From NCBI RefSeq assembly GCF_029167235.1, contig NZ_JARFTR010000171.1, positions 1 through 64,000 of the forward strand: a stretch of DNA of 64,000 nucleotides, written 5' to 3'. This DNA is from Kamptonema sp. UHCC 0994 (lineage in GTDB: Bacteria; Cyanobacteriota; Cyanobacteriia; Cyanobacteriales; Microcoleaceae). The notes below the pieces were generated by a model. The model worked only from the letters and a program-made list of their open reading frames with translations. It made no database searches and was not told the DNA's origin. Made by a program: the position numbers and the translations under genes. Positions 53,179 through 62,022 of this stretch are shown here, piece by piece (the first letter of the stretch is position 1; every line of letters begins with the position of its first letter).

Positions 53179-55506
53179 ATGAGAATATTGAGGCTGTGGC
53201 TGATTAAAATTACCCAAAAAATTTGGCGCAAAGGTAGAAGTCCTAGACTTCGCCTATTGTTGGTGTTAGTGTTAATTTGCCTAACGGTGCGATCGCTTCC
53301 CTATCTCGCGCCTATCCGCGCTGTTGACATCGCACAGGATCGTGAGGCGATCGAATTTAGCGATCGCAACGGACTTCCCCTTGGTACTATTCTCACTCGT
53401 GACCAAGAACATACCGCTGCTGTACCCTTAGATCGAGTTTCTTCTCACTTTGTTCGCGCCATTATCGCCGCTGAAGATAGCCGATTTTATCAACATGGTG
53501 CCACAGATGTGAGAGCGATCGCGCGATCGCTCCTCGAAGCCGCACAAGCCAAACAGTTAGTCAGCGGTGCTTCCACCATCACCATGCAGTTAGCGCGGAT
53601 GCTAGACCCCGTACCTCGCACATTACCTAACAAAGTGCGAGAACTTTGGCTATCTTGGCGCATTTTCGCCGGCATGAATAGAGACGAAATTCTCGAATCT
53701 TACATCAACAGATTGCCAATGAGCGGCAATATTTACGGCGTAGAAGCAGCCTCCCGCACCTATTTTGGCATTTCCGCCGCCGATCTTAACCTGGCTCAAG
53801 CGAGCCTTTTAGCAGCTATTCCCAACGATCCAAATAACCTCAATCCCTACTACCGCTGGCAATCTTTGAAAAAACGGCAAACTTACGTACTCGATCGCAT
53901 GGTCAAGGACAAGTATATCACGCGATCGCAGGCAAATAGAGCCTTAGCTGAAGAAATTTTGTTAGCGCCGAAAGAACAGGGAATTATTGCCGCACCTCAC
54001 TTTTTATTCTGGCTATCCAATCAATTACCAAAGCAACATCCGTCTCATATTCGCACCACAATCGATCGTTCTTTACAGCAGTTTGTGGAAGCACAAGTGC
54101 AGCAAGTTGTTAACAGTTTATCTCCCCATAATGTCCATAATGCCGCAGCTTTAGTCATAAATAATCATACTGGGGAAGTTTTAGCTTATATCGGTTCTCC
54201 CGATTATTTTAATCAAGCAGAAATAGGTCGCAATGATGGAGTACAAGCGCTACGTCAGCCTGGTTCTACCCTTAAACCTTTCTTGTATGAATTAGCATTA
54301 GAAAAACGTGCGATTAGACCCAACACCATTTTAGCAGATGTGCCAACTTATTATGCCATTCCCGGTGCAAAACTTTATAGCCCGACTAACTATAACGAGC
54401 AAACATTTTTAGGCCCCGTGCGAGTGCGAGTAGCCTTGGCAAATTCCCTCAATATTCCAGCAGTAAGAGTATTAGAAAAGGTAGGAGTTCCTACTTTTCT
54501 CAATCGCTTGCATGAATTGGGATTTGAGCATTTAACTCAATCTCCAGAATACTATGGTTTAGGCTTAGTTTTAGGTAGCGGGGAAGTTAGTTTATTTGAG
54601 TTAGCTAGAGCTTATGTGACCTTAGCAAGACAAGGGCAATTTACACCGATTGTCACTACATTTAATGATGCCCAACTCCAAAATACTCAACCTGTAATCA
54701 ATGAAAAAACAGCGGCTTTAATTACTAATATGTTAAGCGATGCTCACGCCCGCGCTCAAGAATTTGGAGTTGATTCTGTGCTGGCTTTACCATTTACTAC
54801 AGCCGTAAAAACAGGGACTTCTTCTAATTTTCGGGATACTTGGACAGTTGGTTTTACTACTGATTATACTGTAGCAACTTGGGTCGGAAATTTCAATGGC
54901 GATCGCATGAAAAAAGTCTCTGGAGTCATGGGCGCTGCTCCTCTCTGGAATCATATTATGTTACACTTGCACGAACATCAAGAACCTGCACCTTTTCCAA
55001 CTTTAAAAGGGTTAGTCCAGCGCCCTATTTGTGCTATTTCTGGGTGGAAGCCTACCCCTGACTGTCCCTCAGTTGTGCGAGAATATTTTTATCCTGAAGA
55101 TATTAGTAAGTACGAAACTGAGTCAGGGAGTTTAAAGTTATCTGAAGAGTACAATGGCTGGTTAGCAAAGCAGAGCAAATCTAGTTTTACTAACAGCAAT
55201 TTCAAAATAGTCTTTCCTCAAAATGATGATTATTTTGTGATAAATCAGAATGAAAAATCACGACTAGAGTTTAAATTAGCGGGAGTAAATACCACCCCGG
55301 TTGAGTGGTGGTTGAATGGTAAGAAGTTAACCACCCAGTCATCTAATTCACTATTTTGGCAGCTTCAACCTGGAGAGTGGAATTTGCAAGTTAAATCCGG
55401 TAAAATAGTAGATAGTGTAAGATTTCAAGTACAGATTACTGAGAATAAATCCCAGCGGCGCGGCTTTTCATTTGTTAGTAATTCAGTATATTTACCTGCT
55501 AAATAA
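53179..55506 (+). CDS. pbpC: Penicillin-binding protein 1C
   Basis: The 775-residue bifunctional enzyme has a membrane anchor (LLLVLVLICLTVRSLPYLA), a glycosyltransferase family 51 domain with its catalytic Glu in IAAEDSRFYQHGATDV, and a transpeptidase domain with SxxK in GSTLKPFLYELAL, SxN in ANSLNIPAVR and KTG in VKTGTSSNFRDTW. The C-terminal 100 residues are the PBP1C-specific BiPBP domain (VNTTPVEWWLNGKKL). It polymerises and cross-links peptidoglycan at the outer face of the inner membrane. The ATG at 53179 follows a tgaggg site; a TTG codon lies just before. It is divergent from the macroglobulin gene and paired with it functionally in other bacteria. Confidence 0.95.
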   Translation: MRILRLWLIKITQKIWRKGRSPRLRLLLVLVLICLTVRSLPYLAPIRAVDIAQDREAIEFSDRNGLPLGTILTRDQEHTAAVPLDRVSSHFVRAIIAAEDSRFYQHGATDVRAIARSLLEAAQAKQLVSGASTITMQLARMLDPVPRTLPNKVRELWLSWRIFAGMNRDEILESYINRLPMSGNIYGVEAASRTYFGISAADLNLAQASLLAAIPNDPNNLNPYYRWQSLKKRQTYVLDRMVKDKYITRSQANRALAEEILLAPKEQGIIAAPHFLFWLSNQLPKQHPSHIRTTIDRSLQQFVEAQVQQVVNSLSPHNVHNAAALVINNHTGEVLAYIGSPDYFNQAEIGRNDGVQALRQPGSTLKPFLYELALEKRAIRPNTILADVPTYYAIPGAKLYSPTNYNEQTFLGPVRVRVALANSLNIPAVRVLEKVGVPTFLNRLHELGFEHLTQSPEYYGLGLVLGSGEVSLFELARAYVTLARQGQFTPIVTTFNDAQLQNTQPVINEKTAALITNMLSDAHARAQEFGVDSVLALPFTTAVKTGTSSNFRDTWTVGFTTDYTVATWVGNFNGDRMKKVSGVMGAAPLWNHIMLHLHEHQEPAPFPTLKGLVQRPICAISGWKPTPDCPSVVREYFYPEDISKYETESGSLKLSEEYNGWLAKQSKSSFTNSNFKIVFPQNDDYFVINQNEKSRLEFKLAGVNTTPVEWWLNGKKLTTQSSNSLFWQLQPGEWNLQVKSGKIVDSVRFQVQITENKSQRRGFSFVSNSVYLPAK

Positions 55507-55512
55507 AATCAC

Positions 55513-55562
55513 GTAACGCCGCCCTCTGGGCGGTTTCTTGACCGCCCAGAGGGCGGAATTAC
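55513..55562. repeat. GC-rich palindromic repeat, likely bidirectional terminator
   Basis: Arms gtaacgccgccctctgggcg and cgcccagagggcggaattac lie 6 bp after the pbpC stop and 4 bp before the stop of the convergent ABC1-family gene. It fills the whole 60-bp gap between their ends. Confidence 0.9.
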
Positions 55563-55566
55563 GTAA

Positions 55567-57633
55567 CTATTTAGCAGCAGGTAAAGATAACTGCGGTAAA
55601 GATTGTGGTTTGTGTCCATTCTCCTCAAAAACAATGGGTTCTCCTGCTAGCAAAAACTCGCGAATTAAACGTGCGATTGCCCTTTGAGCTAAACGCCCCG
55701 CTACTTGCTGTCCCATTTGTTGTAATTGTGGTTTAACTAACAACTGTGGCACATATTCTAATACTTTCATTCCATCAAAACCAGGTGTCTCTTGGAGAAT
55801 ACCCCAAATCCTTTTAATATGTTCTAAACTCTGTTGTTCCGCAGGTGTCACCACAGGTGAATCCCCCTTTACACCAAACCATTCGCTCACTACAGCCTTA
55901 GCATTAGCAAAAGCAGTACGAGAGAGTACATCTAAACTTTTAACTAATTCCTCCACAATGCGCTCGCGAATGAAATCTCCTCGCTCCGAAAACAAGAAAT
56001 CTAGCGCCTGATTCAATACTTTACTAATATCATAATCCTCGCTATCCCTAGCATTTTTGAGCAGATTTTCCAAGCGATTCCAGCGGAAATTCCCATCTTT
56101 AAATAGCAAATCTCGCAGGGACGCTCTTAACTCTGGAGCGGGATCGCTTAGCAACCGTTTTGCTACATAAGGATAAGCCTTACTAAGGACTTTAAAATTC
56201 GGATCGACATTAATTGCAATCCCTTCTAATGTTACTAGCGAGCGAATAATCAAAGCATAATAAGCTGGCACTCGAAACGGATAGTCATACATTAAAGCTG
56301 ACAATTGATCCGTAATACTTTTGAAATTCAGTTCCGCAACGCTTGCACCCAAAGCATTATTAAATACATTCGCTAAGGCTGGAATAATTGGCGTTAAGTC
56401 AGTCTCTGGCGTTAAAAATTCTAACTTCACATAGTCCTTTGCCAAGCCTTCAAAATCGCGGTTTACTAAATGGACTATAGCTTCTAATAAGCCATACCGC
56501 TGATAAGGTTTAACTTCACTCATCATCCCGAAATCCAAATAAGCCAACTGACCATTAGGAGTCGCTAATAGATTCCCCGGATGCGGATCGGCATGAAAAA
56601 AACCGTGTTCTAGCAGTTGCCTTAGAGAACACTGAACTCCCACTTCTATTAAGTGTGGTGCATCAATTCCTTGGGCGCGTACAGCTTCTAAATCAGTAAG
56701 TTTAGTGCCAGTAATCCACTCCATTGTCAAGACGCGGCGGCCCGTTTGTTCCCAATAGATTTTAGGGACGTAAATATCCTTGATATAACCGTAAAGTTTG
56801 GCAAATCTTTCAGCGTTATGACCTTCGTGATTGTAGTCCATTTCTTCATAGATCCGCTCCCCAAATTCATCCATAATTCCTACTAGGTCGCTGCGGATGA
56901 ATTTGAAAGTTTTATGCGACCAAATCGCTAATGTTCGGAGAATATATATATCCAAACTAATGCCCTCAGCTAAATCAGGGCGCTGCACCTTTACTGCGAC
57001 TGTTTCGCCAGTCTTCAATTTGCCTTTGTAAACTTGTCCCAGAGAAGCTGCGGCTATGGGATTAGGGCTTAGTTCTGCGTAAATTTCGTCTGGAGGAGCG
57101 CCTAATTCTTCTTCTATAAATTGATAAGCTAATTCGTTGGGAAAAGGCGGTAATTGGTCTTGTAATTTTGCCAATTCCTCTAAGTAAGTAGATGGTACTA
57201 CGTCAGGTCGTGTTGAGAGTGCTTGTCCGATTTTGATGAAAGCTGGGCCGAGTTGGCTAAGAATTTCTCGCAGGCGAATTGCTCGCCTTTGCTCATTTTG
57301 AGTGACGCGACCCGTTTTTTTGTCTCGCCACAAACTGAAAGCAAAGCTGATAAATGTCCAGACAACGCTCAATAACCGCCCCCAGACTTTAAAGGGGCGC
57401 TGGCTATAGTATTCTGCGCTCGCACTTGGGTTGTAGCGAAGGGCCTCTTCTGCCTCGCCAGCCATATCTAGAGCTGATTTCAGACCTTCGGAGTTGGCTG
57501 GAATTGGCTTTAGTTCTATTTCTACTGGGCGCACGGAGGGCATTTCTACCACTGAACCATTGGCTAGTGGGGTATGAGTCCCTGAATCTGAATAAACCTG
57601 TGGGGAAGCAGGCGATACCGTCTTGACATCCAT
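55567..57633 (-). CDS. ABC1/UbiB-family atypical kinase-like protein
   Basis: The 688-residue protein belongs to the ABC1/AarF/UbiB family. It has the KxGQ motif (LGPAFIKIGQALSTRPD), the Ala-rich nucleotide loop (IAAASLGQVYKGKL), the catalytic Lys in TVAVKVQRPDL and the metal-binding Asp in LAYLDFGMMSEVKPY. Relatives regulate or assist quinone synthesis (ubiquinone, plastoquinone, tocopherol) in bacteria and chloroplasts. The C-terminal 250 residues are the extension typical of cyanobacterial/plastid members. Several paralogues are usual. The target is unknown. Confidence 0.93.
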   Translation of the reverse strand: MDVKTVSPASPQVYSDSGTHTPLANGSVVEMPSVRPVEIELKPIPANSEGLKSALDMAGEAEEALRYNPSASAEYYSQRPFKVWGRLLSVVWTFISFAFSLWRDKKTGRVTQNEQRRAIRLREILSQLGPAFIKIGQALSTRPDVVPSTYLEELAKLQDQLPPFPNELAYQFIEEELGAPPDEIYAELSPNPIAAASLGQVYKGKLKTGETVAVKVQRPDLAEGISLDIYILRTLAIWSHKTFKFIRSDLVGIMDEFGERIYEEMDYNHEGHNAERFAKLYGYIKDIYVPKIYWEQTGRRVLTMEWITGTKLTDLEAVRAQGIDAPHLIEVGVQCSLRQLLEHGFFHADPHPGNLLATPNGQLAYLDFGMMSEVKPYQRYGLLEAIVHLVNRDFEGLAKDYVKLEFLTPETDLTPIIPALANVFNNALGASVAELNFKSITDQLSALMYDYPFRVPAYYALIIRSLVTLEGIAINVDPNFKVLSKAYPYVAKRLLSDPAPELRASLRDLLFKDGNFRWNRLENLLKNARDSEDYDISKVLNQALDFLFSERGDFIRERIVEELVKSLDVLSRTAFANAKAVVSEWFGVKGDSPVVTPAEQQSLEHIKRIWGILQETPGFDGMKVLEYVPQLLVKPQLQQMGQQVAGRLAQRAIARLIREFLLAGEPIVFEENGHKPQSLPQLSLPAAK

Positions 57634-57807
57634 ATAATCTCAGACTGATGAGGAGCACTGTAATACATTGTAACAATCTGCCTGCTTTGCACCACAGCTT
57701 TAAGGCATAGAGCTTATGGAAGATCGGGGGATGGGGAGGAATAGGGATGGGGAGGATGGGGAGGATCTGGAAGATGTATCTCCCCCCCGCTCCCCCGCTC
57801 CTCATCT
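57634..57807. repeat. Low-complexity intergenic tract
   Basis: Between 57725 and 57805 runs of ggggatggggagga-like and tcccccccgctccccc-like sequence form a mirror-like purine and pyrimidine tract. No gene or operator was recognised. Confidence 0.6.
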
Positions 57808-58233
57808 CTATTCCGCACTGGCCTTGTTGAATAACCGATTGCGAATATCTGAAAGCTGTGCTTGATTGCTGACTGGCGATCGCGGTTTGGGTATTTCATT
57901 ATCCGGCCAACTTGGCAAATCAAAACAGGGACAACAATCCGGTGGCATTCCCTGTAGGAGCAGAGGTATCGGCATTGCACAGCGAGCACAAGGATCTATG
58001 TCCCAAGCGGGAGTCAGCAGTTGTGCGATCGTTTCGCTGGTTCCTTCCAAGTAGCAGTCTCCCGTTTCAGGGGAGATAATTTTTTGCCAGCACTCTTCAA
58101 ATTCTTTGCTGTAGCGATCGCCTGCAATCACTGATTTAGGCAGCAGTGTTTCAGAGCCATTGCGAATTAAAACCTTTTTTCCTAACTGAAACCAGTAGGC
58201 TAGATATTTTCTAACTTGATTTTGTGATGCCAT
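57808..58233 (-). CDS. Conserved-looking hypothetical protein with CxxC motifs
   Basis: The 141-residue protein begins SQNQVRKYLAYWFQLGKKVL and has paired Cys motifs (PCARCAMPIPLL; DCCPCFDLPSWPDNE) that could bind a metal. The composition and HIP1-containing codons suggest it is a true cyanobacterial gene. No family was recognised. It is followed by a low-complexity gap and then the ABC1-family gene in the same direction. Confidence 0.7.
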   Translation of the reverse strand: MASQNQVRKYLAYWFQLGKKVLIRNGSETLLPKSVIAGDRYSKEFEECWQKIISPETGDCYLEGTSETIAQLLTPAWDIDPCARCAMPIPLLLQGMPPDCCPCFDLPSWPDNEIPKPRSPVSNQAQLSDIRNRLFNKASAE

Positions 58234-58535
58234 TTTTTTTGATAATTAAATTGTTTAAATAGCTACCAGCTAAGTGAAGTTCCACCAATTAGGGTGAGTT
58301 TACCAAATCTTTGACTTCTCTCCATTAATCACATAAATTTCCGACCAACTTCTTCCTACTACCGATAGATTTTGGCTAGAGAACTCCTCTAACTATTTGC
58401 AGATAGAATTTTGTTCACCAGCTTAGTTGTGGGGAAAATAAAATTTAAGTGCAATTTAATGTTGTTATTATTTACTATAATAGCTGCCTTCGCTGAAAAT
58501 AGCGCTCCCCAAACCTATAGTTATTATAAAGATTA
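58234..58535. other. A/T-rich intergenic region
   Basis: This 302-bp gap between the hypothetical gene and cobU, both on the minus strand, contains no recognised repeat, RNA or promoter element. Confidence 0.4.
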
Positions 58536-59102
58536 TCAAATATTAGATTGCCGATTTATATTTCCTGGTAGAGGGAAACCGAGAGCACTCAAATTCAAGA
58601 CGTGACCGCCAGCAACCAGATAAACTGGATTTGCGATCGCCCCTAACTCCCGAATAGCAGTACCCAAGCGATCGCGAAACAAGCGGCCTAGAGGATAAGC
58701 GGGTATCACACCCCAGCCAGTTTCCTCCGCCACAAAAATTACATCCCCCCTCGATTTCTGCAAACTGCTAAGTAAATCTTGCAGCGTTTGCCTCCACGCA
58801 GCCTCATCTAATGCCAAAATATTAGCTAGCCAAGTTCCCAGGGAATCAATTAACAAGCAACTCGACTCATTTGCCAACTCAATCGTACCCGCCAAATCTA
58901 CAGGGACATCCAAAGTATTCCAACTTGCAGGGCGGCGATTTCGGTGTAATTCAATTCGAGCCTGCCACTCCGTATCATTCGAGTCAAGCAGAGCCGTAGC
59001 CACATAAATAACAGATTTGTGCGATCGCACAGCCAAAGTTTCCGCCCATTCACTTTTACCCGATCGCGCTGGCCCCGTAACCAAAATTATCTGACGATTC
59101 AT
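58536..59102 (-). CDS. cobU: Adenosylcobinamide kinase / adenosylcobinamide-phosphate guanylyltransferase
   Basis: The 188-residue bifunctional enzyme phosphorylates adenosylcobinamide and transfers GMP to it, in nucleotide-loop assembly of vitamin B12. The P-loop is VTGPARSGKSEWAE at residues 6-19. The guanylylated His lies in ELHRNRRPASW near residue 53. Further family motifs are LLIDSLGTWLAN and VAEETGWGVIP. The start lies only 24 bp from the divergently transcribed glycosyltransferase gene. Its partner enzyme CobB is at 5.1 kb, in an unlinked gene, which is usual for scattered cobalamin genes. Confidence 0.96.
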   Translation of the reverse strand: MNRQIILVTGPARSGKSEWAETLAVRSHKSVIYVATALLDSNDTEWQARIELHRNRRPASWNTLDVPVDLAGTIELANESSCLLIDSLGTWLANILALDEAAWRQTLQDLLSSLQKSRGDVIFVAEETGWGVIPAYPLGRLFRDRLGTAIRELGAIANPVYLVAGGHVLNLSALGFPLPGNINRQSNI

Positions 59103-59126
59103 AAATCCTATAGTTAAAAATCATAA

Positions 59127-60080
59127 ATGATAGCTTTGCCTATGAACACTCCTGCAATTTCCGCCATTATCTGTACCCACAATCGAGATAATTATTTAGG
59201 TGCAGCCATCGACAGCTTACTAACACAGGAATTTACCGACTTTGAAATATTAGTAGTAGATAACGGCTCAGGCGATCGCACCCGCGAAATAGTAGAATCC
59301 AAACTAACAAACCCCCACCTCAAATACATCTGGGAACCAACCATCGGCCTATCCGTAGCCCGCAACACAGGCGCAAGACTTGCCCAAGCAGAAATCCTAG
59401 CCTACCTTGACGACGATGCGATCGCTAGTCCCCAATGGCTATCCGTCCTCCACACCGCCTATCAAAACAACCAAAAACTAGCCATAGCCGGCGGCATCGT
59501 CACCCTAATCTGGCCAGAAGGCCTTCACCCTCCCAAATGGCTCTCTCCCAGTTTAGCAGGCAACCTAGGAGCCTACGACCTCGGCAACGACCCCCTCTAC
59601 ATCACCATACCCGGCTTAACCCCCAGAGGCTTAAACTACTCAATTCGGCGCACATTCCTAGAGCAAATCGGCGGCTTCGACACCAACCTAGGTCGCATCG
59701 GCAAAAAACTACTCTCCAACGAAGAACTCCACGTCACCGAACAAGCATTAAAGTGGGGATGGCAAGTAGCCTATCTCCCCCAGGCCCTAGTAGCCCACAA
59801 CGTCGCACCAGAGAGAATCAAAAAAACCTGGTTTCTAGAGCGCGGATGGTGGCAAGGCATCAGCGAGTGTCACCGCGAACAACTCACCGGTCAAACTGGA
59901 ATTAACCAACTCTGGCGAGGAGGCGAAAGGTTAGCGCGAGGTTCCTACAAATCCCTGAAATACATCACACAGCCAGCCCAGCGCTTTGAAAACTTCGTTT
60001 ACGCCTGCGGTCAAATTGGTTACTTAAGTGCAGCCATCCAGCTCATGCTATTTCACACCAAACCTACCGATAAGGAGTAG
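59127..60080 (+). CDS. Glycosyltransferase family 2
   Basis: The 317-residue protein is a GT-A fold inverting glycosyltransferase: ISAIICTHNRDNYLGAAIDS, LVVDNGSGDRT (nucleotide-sugar contact), the metal-binding DDD in EILAYLDDDAIAS near residue 98, and the acceptor-side NEELHVTEQALKWG. It acts in the cytoplasm on a surface polysaccharide or glycolipid. A short leader precedes a second ATG at 59142 that is equally likely to be the start. A second family-2 enzyme and an acetyltransferase follow in the same direction, so a polysaccharide operon is probable. Sugar specificity is unknown. Confidence 0.9.
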   Translation: MIALPMNTPAISAIICTHNRDNYLGAAIDSLLTQEFTDFEILVVDNGSGDRTREIVESKLTNPHLKYIWEPTIGLSVARNTGARLAQAEILAYLDDDAIASPQWLSVLHTAYQNNQKLAIAGGIVTLIWPEGLHPPKWLSPSLAGNLGAYDLGNDPLYITIPGLTPRGLNYSIRRTFLEQIGGFDTNLGRIGKKLLSNEELHVTEQALKWGWQVAYLPQALVAHNVAPERIKKTWFLERGWWQGISECHREQLTGQTGINQLWRGGERLARGSYKSLKYITQPAQRFENFVYACGQIGYLSAAIQLMLFHTKPTDKE

Positions 60081-60154
60081 GCTATAGGTAGTAATTGAGG
60101 AGTTCGCACTTCACCATCCACAACTCTACAGCCTTTAGGTTCCAGCACTCAACC

Positions 60155-61189
60155 ATGACCTCTACTTCATCCAAGATCCCGGTTTCCGTTCTCATCCCGG
60201 CCAAAGACGAAGAAGTTAATCTCCCTGCGTGTCTAGACAGTCTTACCAGGGCGGTCGAAGTGTTTGTGGTGGACTCCCAAAGCACAGACCGCACCGTAGA
60301 AATCGCCACCAGTTATGGAGTAGAAGTCGTGCAATTCTACTTTGATAACTGCTGGCCGAAAAAGAAAAACTGGTCTTTAGAAAATCTGCCCTTCCGCAAC
60401 GAATGGGTCTTAATTGTTGATTGCGACGAACGCATTCCCCCAGAACTTTGGGAAGAAATTGCTGAAGTCATCCAAGACCCCAACTTTGACGGCTACTACC
60501 TCAATCGCAAAGTCTTATTTTTAGATACTTGGATACGACATGGTGGCAAATATCCAGACTGGAACCTCCGCCTATTTAAACATAAAAAAGGTAGATACGA
60601 AAATCTAGGAACAGAAGCAGTCCCTAATACAGGCGACAACGAAGTTCACGAGCACGTTATTTTAGCCGGTCAAGTTGGGTACTTAAAAAATGATATGCTC
60701 CATGAAGACTTTCGCAACTTATTTCATTGGATCGAGCGCCACAATCGCTACTCTAATTGGGAAGCTCGTGTTTATTATAATATCCTAGCCGGTCAAGGCG
60801 ACAGCGGTACAATTGGTGCTAATCTATTTGGAGATGCAGTACAACGCAAAAGATTTCTGAAAAAACTTTGGGTGTGGCTACCTTTTAAACCAACATTAAG
60901 GTTTTTGATGTTTTACATTTTTCAGCTTGGCTTTTTAGATGGGAAAGCCGGTTATATTTATGCAAGGCTGCTAAGTCAGTATGAATATCAAATCAGTGCC
61001 AAATTATATGAATTGCGATATTGCAACGGTCAGTTAAACAAGGCAGAAAAATCTAAATTTGGAGAGTCTACAAACGGAAATTTGAAGCAAAACTCCGCCT
61101 TTGAATTTGACATAGAAAAGCCAGAAGTAGATATTCCACAATCATCAATCTCTAATTCGACATCTCAAATTAATTCTCCTAATTCCTAA
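60155..61189 (+). CDS. Glycosyltransferase family 2 (WaaE/KdtX-like)
   Basis: The 344-residue protein has VSVLIPAKDEEVNLPACLDS, the VVDSQSTDRTVEIA motif and the metal motif DCDERIPPELWEEI, as in the WaaE/KdtX subgroup that adds glucose to lipopolysaccharide cores in other bacteria. The C-terminal third adds HKKGRYENLGTEAVP, PFKPTLRFLMFYIFQLGFLD and a Ser/Asn-rich tail. The start at 60155 (MTSTSSKIPVS) is preferred; the frame upstream to 60095 looks untranslated. It is 74 bp after the first glycosyltransferase and likely co-transcribed. Confidence 0.9.
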   Translation: MTSTSSKIPVSVLIPAKDEEVNLPACLDSLTRAVEVFVVDSQSTDRTVEIATSYGVEVVQFYFDNCWPKKKNWSLENLPFRNEWVLIVDCDERIPPELWEEIAEVIQDPNFDGYYLNRKVLFLDTWIRHGGKYPDWNLRLFKHKKGRYENLGTEAVPNTGDNEVHEHVILAGQVGYLKNDMLHEDFRNLFHWIERHNRYSNWEARVYYNILAGQGDSGTIGANLFGDAVQRKRFLKKLWVWLPFKPTLRFLMFYIFQLGFLDGKAGYIYARLLSQYEYQISAKLYELRYCNGQLNKAEKSKFGESTNGNLKQNSAFEFDIEKPEVDIPQSSISNSTSQINSPNS

Positions 61190-61261
61190 TTAACTCCACC
61201 TAATTAAACGTCAAATAGTAAAGCCTTCTTCCTTCTCTCCTAGATAACTAAAGCATTTTTT

Positions 61262-61321
61262 TTTCTTCCTTCTTCCTTCTTCCTTCTTCCTTCTTCCTTC
61301 TTCCTTCTTCCTTCTTCCTTC
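61262..61321. repeat. Pure heptamer microsatellite
   Basis: Eight uninterrupted copies of ttcttcc lie between the second glycosyltransferase and the acetyltransferase. The same unit is inside cobB at 6315-6357. It ends 12 bp before the acetyltransferase ATG, so copy number could change its ribosome-binding context. Confidence 0.95.
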
Positions 61322-61333
61322 ATTCTCAACACT

Positions 61334-61894
61334 ATGGATGCTGAATCTCTAGTTGATTTACGGCGCTACGACCAATCCTGGTTTGACAAGGGAAAACCTA
61401 GTTGGTTTATTTTGCTTTGGTGGTTAGTACAAGCGATCGCATTTCCTTTAACCCCTCACCATTTTAACGGCATTAGGCGAACTCTCCTGCGCCTCTTTGG
61501 TGCTAAAATTGGCACAGGTGTCATCATCCGTCCAACTGTTAGATTTACTTATCCTTGGAAAGTTGAAATCGGAGACTATACTTGGATTGGAGATGACGTT
61601 ATTTTTTATAGCCTTGACCGTATTTCTATTGGTAAACATTGCATCATTTCTCAAAAAACTTACCTCTGTACCGGCACTCATAACCCTCACGATTCAGCCT
61701 TTGGTTTAATTACAGCAAATATCACCATTGGTAACGGCGCTTGGGTAGCCGCAGATTGTTTCATAGGCCCGGGAGTGGAAATAGGATCTAATGCCTTAAT
61801 CGGAGCCCGTAGCAGCGTTTTTGAGAATATGCCGGCAACTTTTATTTGCATGGGAACACCTTGTCGGCCACGTTATCCTAGAGAAATTTTATAA
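61334..61894 (+). CDS. WcaF-like hexapeptide-repeat acetyltransferase
   Basis: The 186-residue protein has an N-terminal LRRYDQSWFDKGKPSWFILL leader and left-handed beta-helix hexapeptide repeats: VEIGDYTWIGDDVIFY, ISIGKHCIISQKTYLC, ITIGNGAWVAADCFIG and VEIGSNALIGARSSVF. The catalytic His is likely that in CTGTHNPHDSA. It resembles WcaF colanic-acid acetyltransferases. Cyanobacterial members include HpsU of hormogonium polysaccharide synthesis, recalled from memory. With two upstream glycosyltransferases, O-acetylation of an exopolysaccharide is inferred. Confidence 0.9.
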   Translation: MDAESLVDLRRYDQSWFDKGKPSWFILLWWLVQAIAFPLTPHHFNGIRRTLLRLFGAKIGTGVIIRPTVRFTYPWKVEIGDYTWIGDDVIFYSLDRISIGKHCIISQKTYLCTGTHNPHDSAFGLITANITIGNGAWVAADCFIGPGVEIGSNALIGARSSVFENMPATFICMGTPCRPRYPREIL

Positions 61895-61961
61895 TTGGTA
61901 ATTGCTAATTGGTAATTGGTAATTGCTAATTGCTAATTGCTAATTGCTAATTGCTAATTGC
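61892..61961. repeat. Heptamer array downstream of the acetyltransferase
   Basis: About nine copies of attgcta or attggta follow the stop codon directly. The array mirrors the ttagcaa unit seen at 21541, in opposite orientation. Confidence 0.92.
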
Positions 61962-62022
61962 AACTAACGGCAAAAAAAGTTTTTGTAATCGGGGTTAATC
62001 TTAGTTCACCATCGCCTATTTG

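Noticed and set aside
58411-58605. Plus-strand 64-codon frame with a hydrophobic segment
   Set aside because: It runs into cobU antisense, with no ribosome-binding site and no recognisable homology.
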